The notes beneath the pieces were generated by a model. It searched no databases and was not told the DNA's origin. It worked only from the letters and a program-made list of their open reading frames with translations. From an uncultured Roseiflexaceae bacterium (GTDB taxonomy: Bacteria; Chloroflexota; Chloroflexia; Chloroflexales; Roseiflexaceae), in contig CALKHR010000034.1 of assembly GCA_937988885.1 (NCBI GenBank), positions 23,310 to 87,309 on the forward strand: a stretch of 64,000 nucleotides of DNA. Direction: 5' to 3'. Both the position numbers and the translations under genes were made by a program. Shown here one piece after another: positions 36,801 to 44,444 of this stretch (position 1 is the stretch's first letter; each line of letters opens with the position of its first letter).

Positions 36801-39048
36801 CGAGTTGGAGAACACGCCGGGCGTCGAGCCGCTGGCCGATATCGTCTCTGGCCTGAACGACATCCTCGGCCCGAACACGTACGCCTACATCGATACTGGC
36901 ACGCTGGGCACGGATGCCATCAAGGTTGGTATCATCTACAAGCCCGCCAAGGTCACGCCGGTCGGCAACTACGCGGTGCTCACATCGAGCGTTGACCCAC
37001 GCTTCGACGAGAGCCGCAACCGACCTTCGCTTGCGCAAACCTTCGAGGAGGTCGGCACTGGCGCACGCTTCACGGTGGCCGTCAACCACCTGAAGTCGAA
37101 GGGCTCGGCTTGTGCTGGTGATCCCGACACGGGCGATGGTCAGGGCAACTGTAACGGCACGCGCACCAACGCGGCGCGGGCGCTGGTCGATTGGCTCGCC
37201 TCCGACCCGACGGGCAGCGGCGACCCCGACTTCCTGATCTTGGGTGACCTGAACTCCTACGCGCAGGAAGATCCGATCAAAGCAATCATTGCGGGTGCCG
37301 ATGATACGCTTGGCACCAGCGACGATTGGACCAACCTGATCGCGCACTTCCAGGGTCTGTTCGCCTACTCCTACGTGTTCGATGGCCAGCTCGGCTACCT
37401 CGATCACGCATTGGCGAACGCCAGCATCTTCCCGCAGGTCACGGGCGCGACCGATTGGCATATCAATGCCGACGAATCGGATGTGTACGACTACGACACC
37501 AGCTTCAAACCAGCGTCGCAGCAGGCGATCTACGAGGAGAACGCCTATCGCACGGCGGATCACGATCCAGTGCTGATCGGCCTGAACCTAACTGCACCCA
37601 CACCGCCGAACAGTGCGCCGGTGGTCGTTGACGACAACTACACCGTCGATGCCAACGCCACCCTGACCGTTCCTGGAGAGGGTGTGCTCGCGAACGACAG
37701 CGACCCCGACAACGATCCACTGACGGCTGTTCTAGTGAGCGATGTGAGCAACGGTGTGCTCACGCTGAACCCGAATGGCTCGTTTACCTACACTCCTTCG
37801 GCTGGTTTCGTGGGCACCGATTCGTTTACCTACCAAGCCTCTGATGGCGAACTGACCTCGAATGTGGCGACGGTCACGATCACCGTGCAGGGGCAGAGTG
37901 GTCCACCCAGCATCGCGCCGATCGACGACCTTGTACCGCGCGGCGAGGTGCCCGTGGAGTTGTGTGCTCAGGGCACAGGTTGGCTCTACATTTCGGTCAC
38001 CGACCCGGACACTCCTGTTAACGCCCTCACGTTCAGCGCAAGCTCCACCAACAACGCGTTGGTGGGGGCGGGACAAGTGCAGGTCGCAGCACTATCGTCG
38101 CCCGCCAACGGCTTCCGCGTGCAGGTGACGCCGACCAACGGCCAGAGCGGCACCGCTCAGGTGACGCTCACGGTGAGCGATGGCACAGGCAGCGCGAGCT
38201 ACAGCTTCCGCGTTATCGTGGGCACCCCCGCTAACGAGACCCTCAACGGCAGCGACGGGCCGGATATCATCTTCGGTATGGGCGGCAACGACAAGCTGAA
38301 CGGCAAGGGCGGCAACGACATGCTTTGCGCTCCGAGCGGCAACGTGCAACTTGCTGGCGGTGCTGGCGCCGATATCCTAGTGAGCGGCGCGGGCAACGAC
38401 AAGTTGAGCGGCAACGACGGCAACGACATGCTCTTTGCCGGCGCGGGCAACGATACGCTTGAGGGCGGCAACGGCGACGATTGGCTCGAAGGCGACGCAG
38501 GCAACGATACGCTCAAGGGCGGTCCTGGCAACGATTCGTTGTTCGGCGGCGCAGACAATGACACACTAGAGGGCAGCGAAGGCGATGACCTGCTCGACGG
38601 TGGCGACGGTAAGGATGCACTCAAGGGCGGCGATGGCAACGACACCCTGCGCGGTGGCGCGGGCAACGACACCCTTGAGGGCGGCAACGGCGATGACACG
38701 CTGTATGGCGATGCCGACGACGATACACTCAAGGGCGGCAATGGCGACGACACGCTGTATGGCGGCGACGGCAAGGACTCCCTTGAGGGCGGCGAAGGCA
38801 TTGATATCCTGTACGGCGATGCCGGAGACGACACGCTCAAAGGTGGTAACGGCAACGACCTACTCTACGGCGGTGACGGTAACGACACTCTTGAGGGTGG
38901 CAACGGCGACGATGAGTTGTACGGCGGCGACGGCAACGACACCCTCAAAGGTGGTAACGGCGCCGACTTCTTCGATGGCGGCGAAGGCACCGATACCGCC
39001 AGCGACTTCAAGGCCAATCAGGGCGATACCCGGATCAACATCCCCTAA
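33814..39048 (+). CDS. secreted ExeM/NucH-type nuclease with LTD, Ig-like and RTX repeats
   Basis: From ATG 33814 (AAGGAG 5 bases upstream) the product is 1744 residues. A signal peptide ends at SPVWAAG (about residue 35-40). Then come a beta-sandwich, a lamin-tail domain (VVISQVYGGGGNADATLKND, ~368), an SbsA-type Ig domain (~545-645), an OB-fold region of ExeM type (~650-910) and an endonuclease/exonuclease/phosphatase domain (~925-1260: GAFNTLNYF, LGLNELEN, VNHLKSKGSAC, LGDLNSYAQ, TADHDPVLIG). A cadherin/VCBS repeat follows (~1265-1365), then about a dozen calcium-binding GGxGxDxLxG nonapeptide repeats (~1475-1725). It degrades extracellular DNA. The RTX tail suggests type I secretion, yet a Sec signal is also present. 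Confidence 0.9.
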   Translation: MLGTLPSTHSMAVRGLGLLRLWLAIVMILLSVAVVASPVWAAGTISLTNLNVAVSEDFDTLASSGTSSTVPNGWEFLESGTSASVNGLYTAGTGSSNTGDTYSFGATGSSDRALGALRSGTINTIIGAHFTNDTGSTITQLTISYTGELWRLGTTGRDDRIDFQYSLTATGLNTGAFVDVNELDVVTPDSSGTAGARDGNDPQFRTTVSHTITGLTIDPGASFWIRWVDFDASGADDGLAIDDFSLIPGGASSSTNPTGSATVTPASVDAGDTTLITVDVTPGTNPASTNLSVVANLAAIGGSINQTLYDDGTHGDVTSGDLTFSFEATVDAATTAGIYDLPITISDDEGRSSNTSVALTVTAPAGDAKVVISQVYGGGGNADATLKNDFIELYNAGTASQSLAGWSVQYASAAGTSWQVTTLSGVIAPGQYYLIQQAAGNGGTLDLPPPHAIGTIPMSATSGKVALVSSASPLSGACPIGNPLVVDFVGYGSANCFEGSGPTDLLSNTTAALRLGDGATDTDDNANDFEVGAPYPLHVDYAPSVLSTTPASNATDVAPASSIEITFSEPVVVTGSWFSIVCANSGSHTATVSGGPTVYTLNPDVDFDADEQCTVTLVASQISDVDSDDPPDTMAANYVWSFTTGSVAVCGSTFTPIYAVQGSGMSAAITGIVTVEGVVIGDFEGSGGLGGFYLQDPEGDNDPTTSDGIFVYTGGTDTVSVGQHVRVTGYARERFNLTSLNGANDNNAAVPAANITICGEGAEITPVEVTMPFPSSTYLERFEGMLVTLPQALTIAEYFDYERYGEIVLSYPDDIAALTGPKRFYTPTAIVAPGAPAAALAAEYELRKITLDDGLGVQNPNTLRHPNGQPFGINNSFRGGDKVQGVTGVLSYDFSLYRIQPTAPATYTAVNPRPAAPEDVGGRLKVGAFNTLNYFLTLDALDDSTNNDDPADNVCGGNANLDCRGADLSQPNEFPRQRAKLLQAIIGLDADVLGLNELENTPGVEPLADIVSGLNDILGPNTYAYIDTGTLGTDAIKVGIIYKPAKVTPVGNYAVLTSSVDPRFDESRNRPSLAQTFEEVGTGARFTVAVNHLKSKGSACAGDPDTGDGQGNCNGTRTNAARALVDWLASDPTGSGDPDFLILGDLNSYAQEDPIKAIIAGADDTLGTSDDWTNLIAHFQGLFAYSYVFDGQLGYLDHALANASIFPQVTGATDWHINADESDVYDYDTSFKPASQQAIYEENAYRTADHDPVLIGLNLTAPTPPNSAPVVVDDNYTVDANATLTVPGEGVLANDSDPDNDPLTAVLVSDVSNGVLTLNPNGSFTYTPSAGFVGTDSFTYQASDGELTSNVATVTITVQGQSGPPSIAPIDDLVPRGEVPVELCAQGTGWLYISVTDPDTPVNALTFSASSTNNALVGAGQVQVAALSSPANGFRVQVTPTNGQSGTAQVTLTVSDGTGSASYSFRVIVGTPANETLNGSDGPDIIFGMGGNDKLNGKGGNDMLCAPSGNVQLAGGAGADILVSGAGNDKLSGNDGNDMLFAGAGNDTLEGGNGDDWLEGDAGNDTLKGGPGNDSLFGGADNDTLEGSEGDDLLDGGDGKDALKGGDGNDTLRGGAGNDTLEGGNGDDTLYGDADDDTLKGGNGDDTLYGGDGKDSLEGGEGIDILYGDAGDDTLKGGNGNDLLYGGDGNDTLEGGNGDDELYGGDGNDTLKGGNGADFFDGGEGTDTASDFKANQGDTRINIP
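38430..38985 (+). repeat. in-frame tandem repeats coding RTX nonapeptides
   Basis: Units of 27 bases of the type GGCGGCAACGGCGACGACAC-GCT are repeated about twenty times with alternating CTCAAGGGC, CTTGAGGGC and CTGTATGGC endings. They encode GG(N/D)G(N/D)D(T/E)L(K/E/Y). The array should be prone to unit gain and loss. Confidence 0.8.
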
Positions 39049-39070
39049 TCGTCCATAGGTCATCATCACC

Positions 39071-39102
39071 AGGGGCGTACTCACATCGCCGAGTGCGCCC
39101 CT
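39071..39102 (+). terminator. terminator of the secreted nuclease gene
   Basis: AGGGGCG-T-ACTC / GAGT-G-CGCCCCT with an 8-base loop, followed by TTTGTTATG. Confidence 0.75.
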
Positions 39103-39185
39103 TTGTTATGCGCTCGTTTCTTGTTTTGGTATGACCATATGACTTTTGTAGCCATAATATCAAAACACTAACCGAGATACAAAAC

Positions 39186-39213
39186 GAGGGCATGCCATAC
39201 GTGGCATGCCCTC
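39186..39213 (-). terminator. terminator of the sulfite-oxidase-like gene
   Basis: Perfect 12-base arms (GAGGGCATGCCA and complement), 4-base loop; the minus strand continues GTTTTGT. Confidence 0.8.
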
Positions 39214-39237
39214 AACCGACAGTGTATCGACGTGCGA

Positions 39238-39846
39238 TTAATCGCTGTATCGCTCCTCGCGCCACGGGTCGGCGTTGTTGTTGTAGCCGTAGCGCTCCCA
39301 GAATCCCAGTTGATCCTGGCTCATAAACTCGACGCCGCGCAGCCACTTCGCGCTCTTCCAGAAGTACTTCTTCGGTGTGAGCGAGCGCAGCGGGAAGCCG
39401 TGTTCGGGGGTAAGCTCCGCGCCCTCGTAGCGATACGCCAACAGCGCCTCATCCTCCATCAAAATATCCAACGGCACATTGGTGGTGTAGCCCTGCTCGC
39501 AGTGGAACATCACAAACTTCGCGCTTGGCTTCAGCGCCGGAATATGCTTGAGGAACTCCTTGAACTGCACGCCCTCCCAATGGGTATCGAGCTTGCTCCA
39601 ACGGGTGACGCAATGAATATCCGTGGTAATTTGAATAGTTGGTAACGCCCGAAACTCAGCGAAAGAAAACCTCGCGGGGGCCTCAATTTCACCCCACACG
39701 CGCAGATCCCAGGTCTGCTCTAGATTTTGATAATGGGGAATATCGCCATAATGTAATACAGGGAACTTTTCGGTCAAATGTTGGCCGGGCGGAATGCGAT
39801 CTTGCAGATCGCCAGAATGAGCCTGGCGGTTAAACGCTTTGAACAT
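39238..39846 (-). CDS. sulfite oxidase-like molybdopterin oxidoreductase
   Basis: 202 residues with WDLRVWGEIEAPARFSFAEF, the Mo-ligating Cys in TTDIHCVTRWSKLDTHWEGV, and PLRSLTPKKYFWKSAKWLRG at the C-terminus. This is the short SUOX-fold type seen in many bacteria, like MsrP/YedY but without a Tat leader, so probably cytoplasmic. It lacks heme and dimerisation domains. The redox partner is not in view. The substrate is unknown. Confidence 0.88.
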   Translation of the reverse strand: MFKAFNRQAHSGDLQDRIPPGQHLTEKFPVLHYGDIPHYQNLEQTWDLRVWGEIEAPARFSFAEFRALPTIQITTDIHCVTRWSKLDTHWEGVQFKEFLKHIPALKPSAKFVMFHCEQGYTTNVPLDILMEDEALLAYRYEGAELTPEHGFPLRSLTPKKYFWKSAKWLRGVEFMSQDQLGFWERYGYNNNADPWREERYSD

Positions 39847-40035
39847 AACGGTGTGCTCCTAGTGTTGTTGCGAGCTGTGAAGCTTCCCACGCAGTTCGGC
39901 TTGCCGTGGTCGAAACTTCCATCAGAGTATACGGACGATAGCACGTTTTGGATCTTTAGCAAGCTACGCTGTACAAGCAAAGAAAAAGCTGGACGCATTG
40001 TGCATCCAGCTTCGTCTCATATCCACTATACATCA

Positions 40036-40434
40036 TCAAATCGGGAGACCATCAATATTTGTTGGGGTGAATGTAGCTTTTCGCCGATACGGAGCATAGC
40101 TTGAAATCTCTCGTAACGTCTGCTGAAGCGCTTCGCGCTCGAACGGCTCGTTGTACGTTTGAGCGAGACGGAAGATCGATTCGCAATGCTCTGGGTGTGG
40201 CCGATAACGGTAGATCGGCTCGCCATTCCCGGTTGATGTGGAGGTGAGCAACCCATCCTCTGTCATTTCGCTCAGCGCTTGACGAGTGCTCCAAATATCC
40301 CGATAAATCCGCTCTGCAATCTGACTTGCAGTTCCCTCAAAACGAGGATTCTCGTAGTACACCAAGAGGAGTTGCAATTTGATAGGTGTGTCGATCGCTC
40401 GTTCGAGAAGGTTCCGAACTGATGGATCAATCAT
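40036..40434 (-). CDS. small winged-helix-like protein, 132 aa
   Basis: ATG 40434 has AAAGGAGA upstream. The sequence VRNLLERAIDTPIKLQLLLV, TASQIAERIYRDIWSTRQAL and a beta-wing-like DGLLTSTSTGNGEPIYRYRP read as a winged helix-turn-helix of the kind that keeps a bare DNA-binding domain. The C-terminal helix is amphipathic. I infer a transcription regulator; the target is unknown. Extension to 40599 in frame lacks a start signal. Confidence 0.65.
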   Translation of the reverse strand: MIDPSVRNLLERAIDTPIKLQLLLVYYENPRFEGTASQIAERIYRDIWSTRQALSEMTEDGLLTSTSTGNGEPIYRYRPHPEHCESIFRLAQTYNEPFEREALQQTLREISSYAPYRRKATFTPTNIDGLPI

Positions 40435-40671
40435 TGACCTGTCTCCTTTCGAGATCGTCGCTGACCTCTGCATGCATTTGTTGTTAAACCTGCACTCTGG
40501 TACGTCGAGACGGCTTCCTGCATGCGGGGAAGGAGCCAGAACACCAGGCCAGAGTCGCATTATGGATGAGAACAAGTGCGGTACGGATCGACTCGGCAAT
40601 AACTCTCCATATCAGAACATTATACTCTATTTAAACAAGAATTTCTAGATATGTTACGACGATTTTTACAT

Positions 40672-41943
40672 TTACGGGCCATTAGCTGTTGCATAGAGCA
40701 ACTCTAATGCACGAGCGAGCTGAACATCTTCACCTTGTAAAAGTGCATTACGGTCTAATTCGGCTGCCTGCGAGGGCGAGAGCGGCACCACATTGGGCGG
40801 TAGGTCGATCTGCTCGTTTGGTTGAATGCCCACGCCGAACACGACTTCGCCCTTCGGCGTGAGCCATTGGGTCGTGCCGATCCGCACCTGTGCGCCATCG
40901 TTCAGATCGTAGGTGCGCAGGACGGTTGCTGTGCCATACGTCGGCATGCCGATCACCGTTGCGCGTTCGGCCTCCTTCAACGCCCCCGCCAGAATCTCGG
41001 CGGAACTCGCGCTATTCTCGTTCACCAGCACCACCAACGGGATGGAGGTGGCAACCCCGCCATCCTCTGCTAGGTAGGGCTTGCGATTGCCCGAGCGATC
41101 CTGCTCCAGCAGGATGGTGGTGCCCTTGGGCAAGAACTGGCTTGCGACACCCACTAACTCCTGTACCAAGCCGCCCGGATTGTTGCGCAGATCAAGGATC
41201 ACGGCTCGTGCGCCCTGCGCTTGGGCTTCGGTGAGCGCTTGTTTCATCTCTTGCGATGAGCGCGAGGCGAATTGGCTGAGCTGAATCATCGCCACATTGT
41301 CGGGCAGCATGCGCCAACTGACGCTTGGTACATTGATCGAAGCGCGCACAATGCTGATATCAACGGGTGTTGGCTCACCCACATGCTGCACGGTGAGCAC
41401 CACTGTGGTGCCCTTCGGCCCGCGCACCTTGTTGCGCAGCTCATCGACCGAGATGCCACGTACGTTTTCGCCATCGACCTTCAGGATGAGGTCGCCAGCC
41501 CGAATGCCCGCCTGTTCTGCGGGAGATCCTTCGATCGGCTGGACGATCATCGGTTGTTCGTCGCGGACATCGATATACGCGCCGATGCCCTCGAAGCGCC
41601 CTTCGAGCGATTCGCGTTCGGCAGCCGCCACATCGGCGGGAAGGTAGCGCGTGTGTCCTTTATCACCAAGGCTATCGAGCATCCCCTCGATAGCGCCATT
41701 GATCATCGCATCGGGTTTAATAGCCGAAGGATCAACGAAGTGCCGATCCACCAAATCCCAGGTTTTCCAGAAGTTTTGAAAATCTGCGCAGATATCGGCA
41801 CTTTGGGTGCACGCATAGGTGGGGTCGAGCTCGCCTCGGATCAGGTAGCCGCCACCCACGCCCAGCACGAACAGGAAACCTGCCACGGGGAGCACAACCC
41901 ACATAGGGATCTGTAGTTGTAACCATTTTAGGAGTTGTGACAT
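40672..41943 (-). CDS. S41 family C-terminal processing peptidase with PDZ domain
   Basis: One N-terminal membrane helix (13-35) anchors a periplasmic or extracellular protease. A helical NT domain, PDZ domain (~115-200) and S41 core follow, with the nucleophile region NENSASSAEILAG (Ser near 313). In CtpA/CtpB the next motif is FGKG-x-VQ with the catalytic Lys and Gln; here it reads YGTATVL (336-342), so Lys is replaced by Thr338 and Gln by Leu. Similar GTxTVL variants occur, to my memory, in other Chloroflexota. Whether it is active in the usual way is open. Confidence 0.88.
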   Translation of the reverse strand: MSQLLKWLQLQIPMWVVLPVAGFLFVLGVGGGYLIRGELDPTYACTQSADICADFQNFWKTWDLVDRHFVDPSAIKPDAMINGAIEGMLDSLGDKGHTRYLPADVAAAERESLEGRFEGIGAYIDVRDEQPMIVQPIEGSPAEQAGIRAGDLILKVDGENVRGISVDELRNKVRGPKGTTVVLTVQHVGEPTPVDISIVRASINVPSVSWRMLPDNVAMIQLSQFASRSSQEMKQALTEAQAQGARAVILDLRNNPGGLVQELVGVASQFLPKGTTILLEQDRSGNRKPYLAEDGGVATSIPLVVLVNENSASSAEILAGALKEAERATVIGMPTYGTATVLRTYDLNDGAQVRIGTTQWLTPKGEVVFGVGIQPNEQIDLPPNVVPLSPSQAAELDRNALLQGEDVQLARALELLYATANGP

Positions 41944-42090
41944 TGCTCTTTATCGGGAGATTCCCGCTCCTTTGCTGTGTTATTCGGGTTCAGTATACCA
42001 TCCTGCCCAATCTGCTAGGATAAGAAGTCGATGAGCGCTGCCTAACGAGATCATCTCAATTCTGCAGATGGCGGCGATGTGGCAAAAGCA

Positions 42091-42122
42091 AAGTTGCCCT
42101 TTGGTACGCGAAAGGGCAACTT
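42091..42122 (-). terminator. terminator of fmt
   Basis: AAGTTGCCCTTT / AAAGGGCAACTT with an 8-base loop, 22 bases beyond the fmt stop; the minus strand continues TGCTTTTGCC. Confidence 0.75.
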
Positions 42123-42144
42123 CTCAAGAGTTGTACCAACTGAA

Positions 42145-43083
42145 TTACTCGCCGAAGCGCGCCTGTTCGATGTCGCGCAGGCCGCGCCGCCAATCGATGG
42201 CGGAGAGTTGGCGCTTGCCGGCTGGCTGGACCAGGAGCAGTTCCAGGGTGCCATCGCCTGTGGCGACCCACACGCTGTCGGGGTGGGGCAGCAACTGCCC
42301 AGGGGTCGCGTCGATCGGACCGGTGTCGTGCGCCCGGGCGGCAATGATTTTGAACGGTTGACCCCGCCATAAGGTAGTCGCTGCGGGCCATGGGTCGTAG
42401 GCGCGCGTCATACGCTCGATGTGCACCGCCGACTGATTCCAATCGATGATGCCGTCGCTCTTTTTGAGCAGTGAGGTGTAGGTGGCCTGACTATCGTCCT
42501 GCGGGATCGGCTGGAGCTGCCCTGCCGCGTAGGCTGCGAGCGCCTCAAGCAGCATCGCCGCGCCAAGTTCGAACAGTTGCGTGGTCAGCACGCCCGCCCG
42601 CGCATCCGCCGAGAGCGTGACGCGCCGCTGCGCCAACAGTGGGCCTGCGTCCATCTTGCTGTTGAGCAGCATCACGCTGACGCCGCTCTCCGTATCGCCC
42701 GCCAAGATGGCGCCGTTCACCGGCGTTGGCCCACGGTGGCGGGGCAGCAGCGACGGATGAATGTTCAGGTAGCCCAAACGCGGGATCTCCAACACTTGCT
42801 TGCGCAGGATCTCGCCATAGGCCGCCACCACGCCGACATCGGGTTGTAGGGCCGCCACCTGCGCGATCGCTTCGGGATCGCGGAGCGTTTCGGGTTGCAG
42901 GACGGGGATGCCCAACCGCAGCGCTGCCTGCTTGACGGGTGGTGGCTCGGCGGTGCGCCCACGCCCCACCGGACGATCCGGCTGTGTGATCACGCCAACC
43001 ACCTCATAGCGCTTATCCTTCGCGAGCGCCTCCAGCGGGATGGTTGCGAACTCGGGGGTACCGAGGTACAAAACTCGTAACAT
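42145..43083 (-). CDS. fmt: methionyl-tRNA formyltransferase
   Basis: 312 residues with VLYLGTPEFATIPLEAL, the folate-binding HPSLLPRHRGPTPVNGAI (Asn-x-x-x-His order before it, then an Asp in LAGDTESGVSVM) and the C-terminal OB-like domain (LLKKSDGIIDWNQSA). It formylates initiator Met-tRNA. The ATG at 43083 has GAGGAA 9 bases upstream. The usual def partner is not adjacent. Confidence 0.95.
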   Translation of the reverse strand: MLRVLYLGTPEFATIPLEALAKDKRYEVVGVITQPDRPVGRGRTAEPPPVKQAALRLGIPVLQPETLRDPEAIAQVAALQPDVGVVAAYGEILRKQVLEIPRLGYLNIHPSLLPRHRGPTPVNGAILAGDTESGVSVMLLNSKMDAGPLLAQRRVTLSADARAGVLTTQLFELGAAMLLEALAAYAAGQLQPIPQDDSQATYTSLLKKSDGIIDWNQSAVHIERMTRAYDPWPAATTLWRGQPFKIIAARAHDTGPIDATPGQLLPHPDSVWVATGDGTLELLLVQPAGKRQLSAIDWRRGLRDIEQARFGE

Positions 43084-43201
43084 CTGCAATTTCCTCGTTT
43101 AATACCATGAGACCATGGTACCGTTCGTTCGAAAACAAGCTCAATAATTCGACAAGACCGTTGTATCAGCACTGGCAAACGGTGCTCCGCAGCCAAACCT
43201 A

Positions 43202-43338
43202 TTGCACGCGATGCGCGCCCTGTAGTATAATGCAACAACGGAGTGAATTATAGTGCATTATATTGCGCCATTTGCCCAATTACCAGTATAACGTTTTGTT
43301 ATCTCGAGATCCCCATATCGCGATGCGATATGGAGGGG
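43202..43338 (+). promoter_or_regulatory. promoter and structured leader upstream of the dehydrogenase-SPFH operon
   Basis: TTGCAC (43202-43207), 18-base spacer, TATAAT (43226-43231). A 250-base leader follows. At 43311-43338 is an 11-base stem (CCCCATATCGC, with one mismatch on the far arm) and a 3-base loop, which could act as an attenuator or mark the start of a processed leader. Nothing else stands out in 43084-43490. Confidence 0.5.
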
Positions 43339-43490
43339 CGCAAAGATTGGCCTTCACTACTCATTCAATAGCCACGTTCTGAGTTCACTCGGAAGCATTG
43401 CCCGACTCGTGCGGTAATTGCAGCTCCTAACTCGGCTGAATGCGCCAGTTGTAACCGCTTCTTTATCCTCCCTTTCGTAGCGAGATAATC

Positions 43491-44444
43491 ATGTACGCAC
43501 TCCTCTTTGATGATCAACTTCAGCTGGTAGATAATTATCCCGCGCCCACCCTTTTGCCCGGTGAGGCGATTATTAAGCCGCATTTAGTGGGCATTTGCAA
43601 TACCGATATCGAGATCACTCGTGGTTATAAAGGCTTTCGTGGTGTGCTTGGGCACGAATTTGTTGGCACCGTTGTAGCATGCACCGATCATTCGTGGATC
43701 GGGCAGCGCGTGGTCGGTGAGATCAACGCGGCCTGCGGCAATTGCCCCACCTGCCACTTGGGTGTGCCCAGCCACTGCCCGAATCGCACGACATTAGGCA
43801 TCTTCAAGCGCGATGGCGCGATGGCCGAGCGTTTCTCTCTGCCGATCGCCTGCTTGCATCGCGTTCCCGATACGCTCTCCGATGAGAAGGCGGTGTTTGT
43901 CGAGCCACTCGCCGCCGCTCTCGAGATCCTCGAACTCTCTCACGTTCGCCCGACCGATCGGGTGGCCGTGGTTGGTGATGGCAAGTTGGGCCTTCTCTGC
44001 GCACAAGTGCTGCGCCTGCCCGGCTGCTCCGTCACCGTGATCGGGCGGCATCCCGAGCGTTGCGCCTTCCTTCGCGATCAGGGAATCGAAATTCTCCACG
44101 TTAATGATGTTCAGCCCGATCGATTCGTGGCATATAACTTGGTTGTCGAGTGTACTGGCCAGGCATCCGGTTTGGCGATCGCTCGGCAAATCACGCAACC
44201 CCGAGGGCGTTTGGTGCTCAAAAGTACGTTCTCAGGCCAGACAACGCTCGATCTCAGTTCCTACGCAGTCGATGAGATCCAACTGCTTGGTTCGCGTTGT
44301 GGGCCGTTCGCTCCCGCCCTACGCCTGCTCGACGCAGGCTTGATCGCCACAGACCCCATGCTAGAAGGCCGTTTTCCGCTTCGTGAAGGTCTTGAAGCCT
44401 TCGCTGCCACTGCAGGGAGGTTAAAGATCGTACTGGAGGTCTAG
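43491..44444 (+). CDS. zinc-binding alcohol dehydrogenase family protein
   Basis: 317 residues: catalytic zinc ligand in VGICNTDIEITRG, GHEFVG, four structural cysteines in NAACGNCPTCHLGVPSHCPN, and NAD site VAVVGDGKLGLLCAQVL. The usual Cys-x-x-Asp/His is here Cys-Asn-Thr-Asp. It is shorter than typical MDR enzymes by about 30 residues. The next gene starts on the base after its stop, so the two are co-translated. What a dehydrogenase does in front of an SPFH and signalling gene set is unclear. Confidence 0.85.
   Translation: MYALLFDDQLQLVDNYPAPTLLPGEAIIKPHLVGICNTDIEITRGYKGFRGVLGHEFVGTVVACTDHSWIGQRVVGEINAACGNCPTCHLGVPSHCPNRTTLGIFKRDGAMAERFSLPIACLHRVPDTLSDEKAVFVEPLAAALEILELSHVRPTDRVAVVGDGKLGLLCAQVLRLPGCSVTVIGRHPERCAFLRDQGIEILHVNDVQPDRFVAYNLVVECTGQASGLAIARQITQPRGRLVLKSTFSGQTTLDLSSYAVDEIQLLGSRCGPFAPALRLLDAGLIATDPMLEGRFPLREGLEAFAATAGRLKIVLEV

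Noticed and set aside
35233..37563. 776-codon open frame on the minus strand
   Set aside because: It lies antisense inside the secreted nuclease gene, is full of R/V/A/D runs typical of a GC-rich shadow, and shows no motif.
38430..38985. CRISPR array
   Set aside because: Regular 27-base repeats are in frame and encode RTX nonapeptides; there are no spacers or cas genes.
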